From Riptortus pedestris (lineage: Eukaryota; Arthropoda; Insecta; Hemiptera; Alydidae), in assembly GCA_019009955.1 (NCBI GenBank), contig CM032228.1, positions 74,819,501 to 74,883,500 of the forward strand: a stretch of 64,000 nucleotides of DNA, written 5' to 3'. The position numbers and the translations under genes are program-made. How positions within the stretch are numbered: the stretch's first letter is position 1; each line of letters begins with the position of its first letter. This document shows, piece by piece, positions 1-10,005 of this stretch. Below the pieces are notes generated by a model, which worked only from the letters and a program-made list of their open reading frames with translations, had not been told where the DNA came from and ran no database searches.

Positions 1-483
1 AATGTCAAATTTATATTTGTAGTCGAATGATCTACGGTTCTAGATTACAGTGTTTGACGAAGATGATTTCTACATTGCTCATTCTCTATTTACCGAATGC
101 TTTCTTTATAAGATGAATGTAGTTTTTATCATTTAATAATAACAAATATCCTAAAAAAGTTCCTAATTTTGGCTGAAACGTGTAAACTTATATTATGCTC
201 ATTCAGTCTGTAATTTAAAGTTCCTTCGCCCTCGTGAGCTCATAAGCTTACACCTGCGCTAGAATCAAACACAACAAATATTATACTCAGATCACAGTAA
301 TGTACAAAATCAATCATCCGCAAAATCAGTGAATGCATGGCTGGATAAATGATGCGTCCTAAAGAGAAGTCCATTTCATTAAACCGTTTATTAGCTGTAT
401 TCACTGATGCTTGAACTCTGTTTCTGTCATGGTTTCCATTGGAAGCTACTATCATCATACAAACCAATATAAAGTAGATAAAA
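1..483. other. AT-rich left edge, nothing recognised
   Basis: No coding frame, RNA gene or repeat boundary that I can support. Short open frames here have no recognisable protein features. Confidence 0.5.
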
Positions 484-2098
484 AGTCCCTCACGCAGGGC
501 TGAGATAATTAAGCAGATTTCTCAAGTTCCGGTATGTTACAGTACTCATCTCATCTATAATCTCTATTTATAAAGTGCGGTTTTTTGAATACTGAAAGCA
601 AGAGAGTACGAATAACTTGTCTACTATTTGAGATAAAGTGGTTCATGATTCTAGAGCGTATTGTTTTTATGACAGAAGTAGTAGGTTAATGATGGCTGGA
701 AACCAATATTCCATATATCTCGATTAATATACAAACTGGAGAATAGATGTACGTATACATCAGCACTTATAGGAATAATACTGTTCAATAATATTGGTTC
801 TATACAATTCTTCTATTCGACTTATAATATATAACGGAGATATTTCAAATTATCGAAATTCCCCGTCCTGTACCCCCCCCCCCTCTCCCCCACTTATACG
901 ATTCAGGTAATTAACTATAATTCTATGATCTATAATTTTGCTTAAAACATTTAAATTTTGAGTTTCGTAATTTAAAAGTAATTGCGACGCTGGAGCGCTA
1001 ACTGATTAATATATATATTTTTGAAGGGACCTCAATTTAGCAGCTGTCCCTTAAGGGAACTCAACTTATGAGGTTGTACAGCCGGCAGTTTCGACATTGT
1101 TCTTCAAATGTCCACCGATCCTACCCAGTTGATGGCGAAAATGAGGTCCGTTCACAACTGTATACATATATATATATATATATATATATTTGTCTGTTAC
1201 CGCTCTAGCGGTCGCAATTTTAGTTTGATCGTTACCAAACTCGATATTTACTCGTTTCATGTAAAAAGAAAGATCAAGTTCGTTAACGGCTAAAATCAGA
1301 CTAGTGGGAGGGGGGGGTTTCTCTAAACCAGGATTTTTGAAAATTCGAAATATCTCCGTTACTATACGTCGGATCGAAAAATTGTACAGTCAATCTTATT
1401 GCAAATTAAATTTACTATAAATATTTTTATATACATTTATTCTCTATATTGAATGTTAACCGAGATATTTGCATTTTTCAGTTTTTAGTCATCAGCAAAC
1501 CGCCACTTCTACTCATGTTCAAACACAATACTCTGCTTCATAATAAATCACATTATTCCAAGTTTAAATACCAAAAATTGTATTAAAGATACCTTTATTA
1601 AACGAGATACATGCAAATATGTCCTGGTGACTCCCCCCCCCCCCGTCTTAAATTACTGGACTAAAAAAAATTGATTGATTAAGATTATTCTGACTCATTA
1701 TTAATTACAGTACTAGATATAGTGAATAGTTCTCAATAAAATTAATATGTTATATTCTAAAATATTTCAGTAATTGTTTTTCTTTCCGGTGTGAGGCGGG
1801 CAGAACCGTTTCTTTACATTTCTAACCTAACGCTTCCTGTCGGCGGGTTATTGAAATTGGATGAAACATTTTTTATATCCGTTTGTATTTATTCACGGTG
1901 TTGTTGTGTTACCAGTGTGTATATTTATCTATTACTAAACTTCACGAAGGAAATCTGCTTAGTTTACGCAGCCCCTTCGTGACGGACTTTTTTTGTCATC
2001 TACTGGGTTGGATCGGTGGAGATTTGAAGATATTTTCGAATATCCCGTCATAAGTACATCCTAAATAGACTATCAATTTACCTTAAGGGAAATCTGCT
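484..2098 (-). mobile_element. Family A element (outer copy), split by a second copy
   Basis: Reverse-oriented, diverged family A copy. Its 3' end (read on the minus strand, ...GGACT) lies at 484 and its 5' end (AGCAGATTTCCC side) at 2098. The sequence from 484 to about 1035 continues, after the nested copy at 1039-1988, with the expected left-end sequence (GTCATCT..GGATCGGTGGA) up to GGGAAATCTGCT at 2098. The join across the nested copy fits the intact arrangement seen in other copies of the window. It is non-coding. Confidence 0.7.
1039..1988 (+). mobile_element. Family A element, nested copy
   Basis: A 950-bp copy in plus orientation. It has an AGCAG start, a terminal palindrome around TTAA, an internal TA array at about 1165-1189, the motif TTACCGCTCTAGCGGTCGCA just after the array, repeated C- and G-runs, and a 3' end GGAAATCTGCTTAG..CCCCTTCGTGACGGACT. 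The 3' hairpin is imperfect here. Flanking T-runs (3 on the left, 6 on the right, against 4 in intact relatives) fit a 5-bp target duplication. Confidence 0.75.
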
Positions 2099-3467
2099 AA
2101 AATATTTAGTAGCCCATTACGCAATAGAGTTAAATTTTGTTGATTCGAGGAATTTTATTCTCAGTTCAAAAAACATGGAAAAAACTATTACTAATTCGAA
2201 TACTCTAAATTGCCACAACAACAGAAAGTTCGTCAAAAAATACGGGAAATTCCAATTAAAAAATTTCAGCCTTTTCTTGATTTTATCATCGCATATATAT
2301 TTTTTTGCGTCTAACACATAAGTACCTTATGGGAAAATCTGAACCACCAACTTGTTCCCTATAAAATGAACTACTCACTATAAAAGATTTACTTCTTTTT
2401 GTAGAAGACGACATAACATAGACAGACCTACCTTACTGTCTGGATATTTATTGATCCTCATCAATTGGTTCTCTACCGTCTAGTATCTCAGGATAAATCA
2501 GGAACAACTACCAAATGACAAAGTGTAACACCTGGACGCTTTGTTAGTATATTTAAAACAAGAACGTATATAATATACTCTATGTTCACATTTCTAGAGA
2601 AGTATCGCCATAACGGCTTAATTTCAACACAATGTAATGCAAATTTACATTTTTTATTACCTTGTGTGTGCATACCCAGTAAAGAAGGTATCGTATTGTA
2701 TAATAGAATATAAGAATATTCATATATGGATTTAAGAGAAAAGATAAATAAATAATATATGTATGTGGATATGTGCATGCACTTGAAAACATACTAGTAG
2801 AATAACTGTATGAATTCCTATACACAGGTACAAAGTAACAACAACAATAAATTTTATATTTCATATAGGGCATAATAACCACGAAGTTGATTGCCCAAAC
2901 AAACACCCTACATCTACATCCACCTCCTTTATTATTGCACAGCAAGTGCTGTTCACCACTTATATATTTGTGCGTGTGTGAGCGCGCGTGCGTGCGACCG
3001 CATGTACAATATTTTAGAAACTAGAAACTAAACATTTTTTCCCAGTTTTGGCAGAGCGAGTTGAAAAGGCATCTGAAAATTATGTTGTGTTTTCTTTAAA
3101 TAGACTTATATCATTAATTTCTTGTGAACACAAATAAGTTATAATTTCAATGATCAGAATCAACATTCCATGGGAGGATATTCCGTGACAGCAGCTAACC
3201 AGACATGAATGAATTAGTACATGAGAATATCTTTATAAGGCAATCTGGATATTATAATATATAATTAGGTTTTATATCTCATTGCCCGATGCAGAATATA
3301 TGTGGCCTATATGCACAATAAGCTCATTATTTTATTTACTGATCCTTCAAAGCCTGTTATAATAATAATGGAATGAACGTAACGTGCCATAAATAATAAA
3401 TTCATTTGGTACTTGAAGTAATGGCAAATATAACTTTAAATTGGATCTAAGAACTATCACTGCAGTA
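2099..3467. other. Unassigned AT-rich flank
   Basis: No recognisable gene or element boundary. It has a short GT/GC-rich simple stretch near 2970-3000. Several open frames of about 60-120 codons are low-complexity and match nothing I know. Confidence 0.45.
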
Positions 3468-3539
3468 AAAACCATTTTAAATAATCTGAGATTATTTATA
3501 TAGCTCATAAACGTAACTTAACATATGTGTAGCTTAACT

Positions 3540-3720
3540 ATTTGAGTTACGGAGTGGGTCTTAATCACATTTGGTACACCCAGTGGTGAGTTCAATGCTC
3601 ACCTGAACAATAGGAATTTATTTAGTACCGAACTCCGTAAATAAAATCAGGAAAATGTGTTTACCTGAAGTTATCCAGTACCAATTAGCCTTAGTAGAGC
3701 AAACTTGACCTTAGTAGTTG
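3540..3720 (+). repeat. Degenerate SINE relic
   Basis: Diverged copy of the tRNA-derived SINE seen complete at 29016-29251. It keeps the GTGAGTTCAATGCTCACC box-B-like region, GGAATTTATTTAGT and CCAATTAGCCT in the right order. The tail is decayed. Present also at about 26145-26325 in copy 2. Confidence 0.55.
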
Positions 3721-3967
3721 ACAACAACACTATTAATTACTACCATTATTAATTAATATTACTAGCTAATATTAACTTCAATAACATGCCACATATGTGG
3801 TCACCGGTCAACTGGTATTATTAGAAAATAAGGCCTGCAGAGACTTCAAGAAGTTAAAATACTTCAGAATGGACTATTAAAAAAAATATGCCGAAGTAAT
3901 TAAGTTGAAAAAATTAAATGATTTTTAAAAATTCCAGCAATACCAGCAATTAATCTAAATTTCATTT

Positions 3968-4060
3968 AGCAGATTTCCCGCGATTTTGGGTAAATTTCCT
4001 CGAATGTCCATCCTTCCTACCTAGGAGACAGCGAAAATGAGGTCCGTTCAAATTACACAC
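3968..4060 (+). mobile_element. Family A left end, remainder beyond inserted elements
   Basis: Starts AGCAGATTTCCC and carries the family A left-end sequence to GAGGTCCGTTCAAATT, with a small internal deletion after the terminal 12-mer. Its TA array (from 4105) is followed by two family B copies and a fold-back. The matching right half resumes after another TA array at 6835. I read 3968 to about 7590 as one family A copy whose TA array was invaded repeatedly. Confidence 0.6.
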
Positions 4061-4083
4061 AACACACACGCGCGCGCGCACAA

Positions 4084-4159
<76 letters not shown>
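4053..4159. repeat. Compound microsatellite (AC)n(GC)n(CA)n(TA)n
   Basis: Uninterrupted dinucleotide runs change from AC to GC to CA to TA. The TA part forms the boundary with the family B copy that follows. The counterpart at 26646-26761 in copy 2 differs in run length and leads directly into the fold-back. Confidence 0.85.
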
Positions 4160-4164
<5 letters not shown>

Positions 4165-5432
4165 GTAACCTCTGTCTGTACATTGATTTTTTTCGCGAAA
4201 TTTCACGATAACTTTTCATTTCACATGTCATAGACACCATAACTGCTTTTTGTTTCTTTCGTGTATGTTTGTTTGTTTGTTTGTTTGTTTGTTACCTTTT
4301 CACGCATAAACGGCTGAACCGAATTTTATGAAACTTGATATGTATATTACTACTAACCAACCTAACTTAAACTTTAGGCTATGTTAATATTCTCTGAGAC
4401 GAACAGGAGTGGGGGTTATAAGGGAGGCCTGAAATTAAAAATAGCGATATTTCGTTTCCTATTGCATTTTCGGCAATTCTGCACATAACAAGAGTTGTTT
4501 AATTTGTTATTTAGAGTAACTTTTGTTATGTACACTTTTGTCGTATACCTAAGTATAAAGGCGTAATACGCTAAAAATAATAGCGGAAGTCAACAATTTT
4601 ATTTGGCACAAAAGACTCAACCGAACTAAACCAAACTCGGTATGTGCATTAGCACTAGCGTCTTCCTTAAAATAAGACATACTAAAATTTCTAGGGACGG
4701 GCAGGAGTGGGGGTTATAAGGGAGGCCTGAAATTAAAAATAGTGATATTTCGTTTCCTATTGGGGTTTTGGCAAATATGCACATAACAAAAGTAGTTTAT
4801 TTTGTTACTTAGATAAACGTTTGTAGTATACACTTTTGTCGTATACCTAATTATAAAGGCGTTATACGCCTAGAAGTGATAGCAGAAGTCAACAATTTTA
4901 TTTGGCACAAAAGACTCAACCGTACTAAACCAAACTCGGTATGTGCATTAGCACTAACGTCTTCCTTATAATAAGCCATTCTAAAATTTCTAGGGACGGG
5001 CAGGAGTGGGGGTTATAAGGGAGGCCTGAAATTAAAAATAGTGATATTTCCTTTCCTATTGGGGTTTCGGCAAATATGCACATAACAAAGTTGTTTATTT
5101 TTTTATTTAGAGAAATTTGCTCAACAATTCTTTGGAACTACCAGGTACATCGCCGGGAAAAATTAATTCAAATGTATGTTAATATTTTGTCCTTAATAAT
5201 TCAAATCTATGCATAATGCACAGAAAACGGGAAATATGACAATATGGAGAACAGTGAAGTCTTACATAAAAAAATAATTTTATTATTAACAAATCCACAG
5301 AAACGAAGGGTATTAACCCTAAACACTGGGGCGGGTAAATGTCAAAATATTGTGCAAAGTAAAGCCTTGCCAAAAAAATAGTATCACCATTCAGCCTCAA
5401 ATTAATTCCCGAGCGCAGCCGGGTATCTGAGC

Positions 5433-5436
<4 letters not shown>
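4160..5436 (-). mobile_element. Family B element, three internal repeats
   Basis: Inverted copy of an interspersed repeat whose head reads ACCCGGCTTCGCTCGGG (here near 5415, reverse strand) and whose tail contains CGTGAAAAGGTAACAAAC with an (AAAC)n run (here GTTT repeats at 4265-4290). Inside are three direct repeats of about 295 bp, each with the motif CAGGAGTGGGGGTTATAAGG (near 4408, 4702 and 5000). TA arrays bound it on both sides. It is absent from copy 2. No long coding frame is seen and its superfamily is not assigned. Confidence 0.7.

Positions 5437-5494
<58 letters not shown>
5437..5494. repeat. (TA)n microsatellite
   Basis: About 58 bp of pure TA between family B and the fold-back element. 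Confidence 0.95.
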
Positions 5495-5496
<2 letters not shown>

Positions 5497-5710
5497 GAAA
5501 CAGGTCTCAATAACACCAAGTCTTCCCACCAATTTATTTATTCACGCACAAGGCTTTTCGGCACTAACGTGCCATCATCAGGTGCTTCTGCTCAATAATT
5601 GACGTTAACGCCACGGCTTTGGGGCCACGGAGTAGTGTTAGTGCCGAAAGGCCTTGTGCGTGAATAAATAAATTGGTGGGAAGACTTCGTGTTTTTGACA
5701 CCTGTTTCCC
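5495..5710. repeat. Fold-back (inverted repeat) element, copy 1
   Basis: Left arm GGGAAACAGGTCTCAATAAC.. is matched in reverse at the right end (..GACACCTGTTTCCC). Arms carry the CACGCACAAGG..TTTCGGCACTAACG module in opposite orientation. The centre is partly deleted compared with the 278-bp copy at 26762-27039. TA arrays lie on both sides. The minus-strand arm keeps a CTGATGA-stem-GAAA motif. Confidence 0.8.
5556..5581 (-). other. Hammerhead-like core (CTGATGA..GAAA)
   Basis: On the minus strand CTGATGA is followed by one unpaired base, a GGCAC-GTTA-GTGCC hairpin and then GAAA. This matches the order of a hammerhead ribozyme core, but the expected G-C pair directly after CTGATGA is not formed and stems I and III are not clear. 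Activity is not implied. Confidence 0.35.
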
Positions 5711-5740
5711 AGATCTGCACTCCCACATCCAGCAACATAC

Positions 5741-5744
<4 letters not shown>

Positions 5745-5796
<52 letters not shown>
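5745..5796. repeat. (TA)n microsatellite
   Basis: Pure TA run between the fold-back flank and the plus-strand family B copy. Confidence 0.95.
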
Positions 5797-5797
<1 letters not shown>

Positions 5798-6769
5798 TAG
5801 CTCAGATACCCGGCTTCGCTCGGGAATTTATTTGAGGCTGAATGTTGATGGTATTTTTTTGGCAAGGCTTTACTTTGCACAATATTTTGACATTTACCCG
5901 CCCCAGTGTTTAGGGTTAATACCCGTCGTTTTTGTGGATTTGTTAATAATAAAATTAATTTTTTATGTAAGACTTCACTGTCCTCCACATTGTCATATTT
6001 CCCGTTTCCTGTGCATTATGCATATATTTGAATTATTAAGGACAAAATATTAACATACATTTGAATTAATTTTTCCAGGTGAGGTACCTGATAGTTCATA
6101 TTGAAAAGAATTGTTGAGCAACTTTCTCTAAATAACAAAATAATCAACTTTGCCATGTGCGTATTTGCATAAAAACCAATAAGAAACGAAATACAGCTAT
6201 TTTTAATTTCATGCCTCCCTTACAACCCCCACTCCTGCCCGTCCCTAGAAATGTTGGTATGACTTATGATAAGTAAGACGACACTGCTAATACACATACC
6301 GAGTTTTATTTAGTTCGGTTGAGTCTTTTGTGCCAAATAATATTGTTGACTCCCGCTATAATTTTTAGCGTATGACGCATTTAAACATCGGAATACGACG
6401 AAAGTGTGTATAACAAAAGTTACTCTAAATAAAAACATAAACAACTTTTGTTATGTGCGTACTTACCGAAAAACCAAAAGGAAACGAAATATCTCTATTT
6501 TTAATTTCAGCCCTCCCTTATAACCTTCACTCTTGTTCGTTTCAGTGAAAATTAATATAGCCGAAAGTCTAAGTTGGATTAGTAGTAATATACATACCAA
6601 GTTTCATAAAATTCGGTTCAGCTGTTTATGCGTGAAAAGGTAACAAACAAACAAACACACACCAAAGAAACAAAATAGCAGTTATGGTTTCTATGACATG
6701 TGAAACGAAAAGTTATCGTGAAATTTCCAAAAAAAAAAAGAATCAATGTACAGACAGAGGTCACAATTT

Positions 6770-6770
<1 letters not shown>
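5797..6770 (+). mobile_element. Family B element, two internal repeats
   Basis: Head CAGATACCCGGCTTCGCTC at 5803, body with GGGTTAATACCCGTCG, and tail GCGTGAAAAGGTAACAAAC at 6630, ending CAGAGGTCACAATTTTATA against a TA array. Only two of the roughly 295-bp internal repeats are present (motif near 6215 and 6510). The inverted copy at 4160-5436 has three. Counterpart in copy 2: 27151-28116. Confidence 0.75.

Positions 6771-6777
<7 letters not shown>

Positions 6778-6833
<56 letters not shown>
6778..6833. repeat. (TA)n microsatellite
   Basis: TA run joining the tail of family B to the right half of family A. Confidence 0.95.
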
Positions 6834-6834
<1 letters not shown>

Positions 6835-6838
<4 letters not shown>

Positions 6839-7590
6839 CAGTTGCCTCTCTAACGGTCGCAATTTGTGTTGTATCGTTACCAAACGAGGAGAATTCGAAA
6901 CTTATAGTTACCAAACACATTGTATAGGCGTTTTATGTAAAACTAAAGATTAAGTTCGTTAACGGCTGAAATCGGACTGGGAGGACAGGGGCTATAGAGG
7001 GGAAATTTCGATATTCAAAATATCTCCGTTATTATAGCTTGGATCGAAAACTATTGTAGTACATGAAATTAGGTAAAAAATTTGTTATGTATGCATTTTT
7101 CCTATCGTAAATATTACCCGAGATATTTGCATTTTTAGTTATCAGCCTTCAGTAAGCCCCTACTCGTATTCATTTCACAATAAACTGCTATACCATAAAC
7201 CACTTAATTGGAAGGTTAAATACCGAATATGTTTTTCATTGAACTTTTACTGTGTGAGGTACATGCAAATGCTTTGTAATGACGTCATCGTTTAAGAATT
7301 TACGTTATTAACTCGAAAATATTTACTTGGTGTATACTATACTCGATATTTAGCTGTTCTATTTAACACTAATAGTTTTATCAGTTAATGGCTTAAACCA
7401 GTAATAGGAAGGAAAGGGTCAGGAAGGGGATTGCAAAATTCAGAATATCTCCGTTATCATGATTTGGATCGAAAATTGCTATACTTTTTAAACTATTGGT
7501 GTCGTGGTAGGTTATTAGTAGTTTCTTGATTTCATCCTACGGTAAACTACCCTTAACTACTACTCATCGAAATTTGACATAGAAATAAAT
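6835..7590 (+). mobile_element. Family A right half
   Basis: Begins with TTTGTCAGTTGCC..CTAACGGTCGCAATTTG directly after the TA array. It contains GTTCGTTAACGGCTGAAATC and two tandem versions of the body module (..AATATCTCCGTTAT..TTGGATCGAAAA), near 7010-7050 and 7440-7480. It includes TAATGACGTCATC near 7280. The usual GACGGACT end is not seen, so the right terminus is lost or decayed. Copy 2: 28145-28880. Confidence 0.6.
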
Positions 7591-7637
7591 AATATATTGG
7601 GTCAATCCATTTCATGTCATCCAGAAAATAAAATATT

Positions 7638-8207
7638 AATTTGGTTGCTTCACTATTTAAAAAGAAATCAGATTTTTTTTATATATATATTACCCTTAAG
7701 TATATGTTGTATGTTAAAAATTATTAATTTAAAAGTGTTACTGCCAATAGTTTTTGAATGGCGGTTATATTTGTTCGGTGAATTGCTACATCCAGGTGTT
7801 TACGCCAACGCCTGTAACTCCTAAACTATTTTTACTATCCCTATGGGACAAAAACATACTTATTTAGAGAATGAAGGGCTTCATTTTATGTTTTCATGAA
7901 ACATCACCCTTAAATACTGAAAAGAAGGATTAGAAATATGAAAACATAGCCTCTTATTTCAACCCTAAAACTTAAAGTGGGGTAGAAAGTGTATAGAACA
8001 TAAATTGTAGCACTTTATTTTCTAAATGAAAATAATTTTTGTTCTTGTTGCCTACGGATAGGACAAGAGTGAAGCAATTCACCGAACAAAAAGGGCCGCC
8101 AATTAAGAACTATTCGAGGTAAAATTTAAAAACTATGATTTTCAACTTCCAACAAAGGGTATTGCATTAAAAAAAAAATCAGATTTTTTAAAAATATTGA
8201 AGCGACC
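7638..8207. repeat. Fold-back element with long imperfect arms
   Basis: The left arm (TTGCTTCACTATTT.., ..TTTGTTCGGTGAATTGCT.., ..CTATCCCTATGGGACAA..) is mirrored in the right arm (..TTGTTGCCTACGGATAGG.., GCAATTCACCGAACAAA.., ..AATATTGAAGCGACCA). Arms run about 200-250 bp. It is non-coding. The copy 2 version (28937-29750) is interrupted by a SINE. Confidence 0.65.
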
Positions 8208-8545
8208 ACTGTCGCTGGCTTTAAAATTATTGGCCCTATACTGAGACAACATTACTAGCGTGTCATTCTAGTGCGTGGGAAATGTACATATTTTGGGTCT
8301 TTTTTACATTAGCCCCGCAATTCAAATTAGGTTATAATCACATGATTTTAGAAATACCAGTGATAATAAACTATTATAAACATTGATAAAAGAAAGTTTT
8401 AAGAGACACTGAACCACATTTATTACAAGTATAAAATTAACAAAAATATCATTTTTTTGGTGGTCAATAACCCCTTATACTTGATAGTATTGCATTAAAT
8501 AAGTCATCGTTTTGATGCCTCCTTCCCCAGACGAACTCACATATG

Positions 8546-9675
8546 AGGCGTTCAGAAGCCTATGTGACTAACTCCAACAAATAAAAATGTTCAGTAGAAC
8601 CAGTTAAAGTTATTTGTTTATAAAAAAATCAAAAGTTGTTTTAGAATATTGAGAATAAATTCATTTAATTTCTTACAATTAAGATTAGATTTTCAGTACT
8701 GTATAAATGCATAAAATAACTTCAGTGTATCTCTATCCTGTAAAAAAAGCACTTTATATGGAGTTAGTCACATTGCCAACTGAAAGGTATTGACAGAATA
8801 TTCTGAGTAGTTTGTATACAAGTATATTTATTAAGGAAATATGCACAAACAAACTTATTTTAAAACTATAGTACCAATATTATTGTTATTAATGAAATAT
8901 TACAGAAAATACACATTAAACTTGAAAAGTTGTCTAAAATAAAAATACAACTTTGTTTATTGCCTCTATTCGGCATATGTGATGCAGTCGTCATCGCTGA
9001 CAGGTTCATCTTGCAGGATGTTTCTTGCAGTCTTCATGTTTTTATAATAGTGGTGATGAATAGGAGGTATAAATTTCAAGAGGTCCATTAGATGCTTCTT
9101 TTTTGTCATGGTGATCGGTCTTGATGTGCTATAAAGAAGACCTTGTGGAACTTTAGCAAGGCTTTCTAAAAGACGTCCATTTCCATATGTCTTTCGGATA
9201 TCAATTTTTCCAAATGGCATTTCTGGTAAGAAAGTAGTTTTGTATTTGATAGCAAATGGTTCAGCTTTCTCAGTCCTGATACATCTCATTGTCAGCCAGT
9301 TAACTGGGTCACCTTCGTCACTTTTTTTCCTGTTGATGATACATTTTTCTAAGTTTTCCGTTGAAAAGTGTTTAAAATAAAAAAAAATAATAAATTCCAC
9401 AAACAAACTGTAAATCTGGAAAACACAAAACAGTTGCAAAATTTTGACCTCAAGTAAGATCAACATCCGATATCGTTGAGTTAATTACTTTGACCACTGA
9501 AACCACGGGTCAAATGCTCAGTTGCCAGAGCAGATAGCGCATTCTGGTGCCAAAACATTTAACTGAGGAGTTAGTCGTCTTGGCTAGTGACACGTTTTCA
9601 GTAATGCCACCCAGCGATGTTATTACTCACAAATTTTTAAAAATTGGAGTTAGTCAGATTGACTTCTGAACGCCT
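8546..9675 (-). mobile_element. TIR transposon of unassigned family, copy-1 only
   Basis: A 1130-bp insertion bounded by inverted repeats beginning AGGCGTTCAGAAG and matching for about 32 bp (to GACTAACTCCAA). It is flanked by CATATG at 8540-8545 and 9676-9681, and copy 2 shows a single CATATG at the empty site (near 30090). The motif GGAGTTAGTC recurs inside both ends (near 8760, 9565 and 9640), like transposase binding repeats. It carries one minus-strand open frame (8966-9466). Confidence 0.85.
8966..9466 (-). CDS. Uncharacterised transposon-encoded protein (166 aa frame)
   Basis: Open frame on the minus strand of the 8546-9675 transposon. The first 35 or so residues are hydrophobic and may be intron read-through. 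From about residue 36 the composition is protein-like: FSTENLEKCIIN, then DPVNWLTMRCIRTEKAEPF, MPFGKIDIRKTYGNGR, a RPITMTKKKHLMDLLKFIP block, IHHHYYKNMKTA, and an acidic tail. From memory, similar blocks occur in multicopy uncharacterised proteins of insects and cnidarians. I cannot name the family and see no DDE triad. The basic KKK motif ahead of LMDLLKFIPP resembles a conserved C-terminal module. The true start is uncertain. Confidence 0.45.
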   Translation of the reverse strand: MLILLEVKILQLFCVFQIYSLFVEFIIFFYFKHFSTENLEKCIINRKKSDEGDPVNWLTMRCIRTEKAEPFAIKYKTTFLPEMPFGKIDIRKTYGNGRLLESLAKVPQGLLYSTSRPITMTKKKHLMDLLKFIPPIHHHYYKNMKTARNILQDEPVSDDDCITYAE

Positions 9676-9962
9676 CATATGTAGGAGTCTACCATTGTTC
9701 TCCTTGTTCCACTTTCACGTTTATTTCTACATTTTAGTGAGGACCACAATGATTCCACTCGTTGTGTATGTGCCCCAGTTTTCATATCAATGAAATGTTT
9801 AGAGTGGTTAACAGTAAAATGTTTATATTTCATTCCTGGTACTTTTTTTAGGCTGCAATATGACCTCCAGCAGTCAGAGTATATTGTTGCTCCAGGCCTA
9901 ATAGAATGGATAATGCACTCAGTCAATGTTACCTTGCTTCTGTTAGGGATTCCTAAAATCAT
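9676..9962 (-). pseudogene. Merlin-type (IS1016/ISXO2-like) transposase fragment, copy 1
   Basis: The minus-strand frame starts within the right TIR and encodes RSKVTLTECI, GATIYSDCWRSYCSL (a catalytic D in the IYSDCW motif), FTVNHSKHFID and GAHTQRVESLWSSLK (the E region). These are the conserved C-terminal blocks of the Merlin superfamily. The N-terminal third of the enzyme, including the first catalytic D, is missing. The frame is cut after MVDSYI by the CATATG-flanked transposon. Copy 2 retains the continuation CEFVWGRRHQNDDLFNAI, typical of the family's end. It is non-functional. Confidence 0.75.
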
Positions 9963-10005
9963 GTGATTATAACCTAATTTGAAATGCGGGGCTAATGTAA
10001 AAAAA

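Larger units (their letters stand above)
8306..9998 (-). mobile_element. Merlin-like transposon, deletion derivative, copy 1
   Basis: 46-bp terminal inverted repeats at 8306-8351 and 9953-9998 (ACATTAGCCCCGCA..), with about one mismatch. Between them is the C-terminal part of an IS1016/Merlin-type transposase on the minus strand, starting almost inside the right TIR. A second transposon (8546-9675) is inserted in the coding part, and a family A copy is inserted just outside the right TIR at 10006. The copy 2 equivalent is 29852-30406. Confidence 0.7.

Noticed and set aside
5179..6053. Open frames of 110-130 codons crossing the TA arrays
   Set aside because: They are mostly alternating Ile-Tyr from (TA)n and family B sequence read in arbitrary frames. 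No protein domain is present. Similar frames near 1100, 4000, 6700, 43400 and 61800 were dropped for the same reason.
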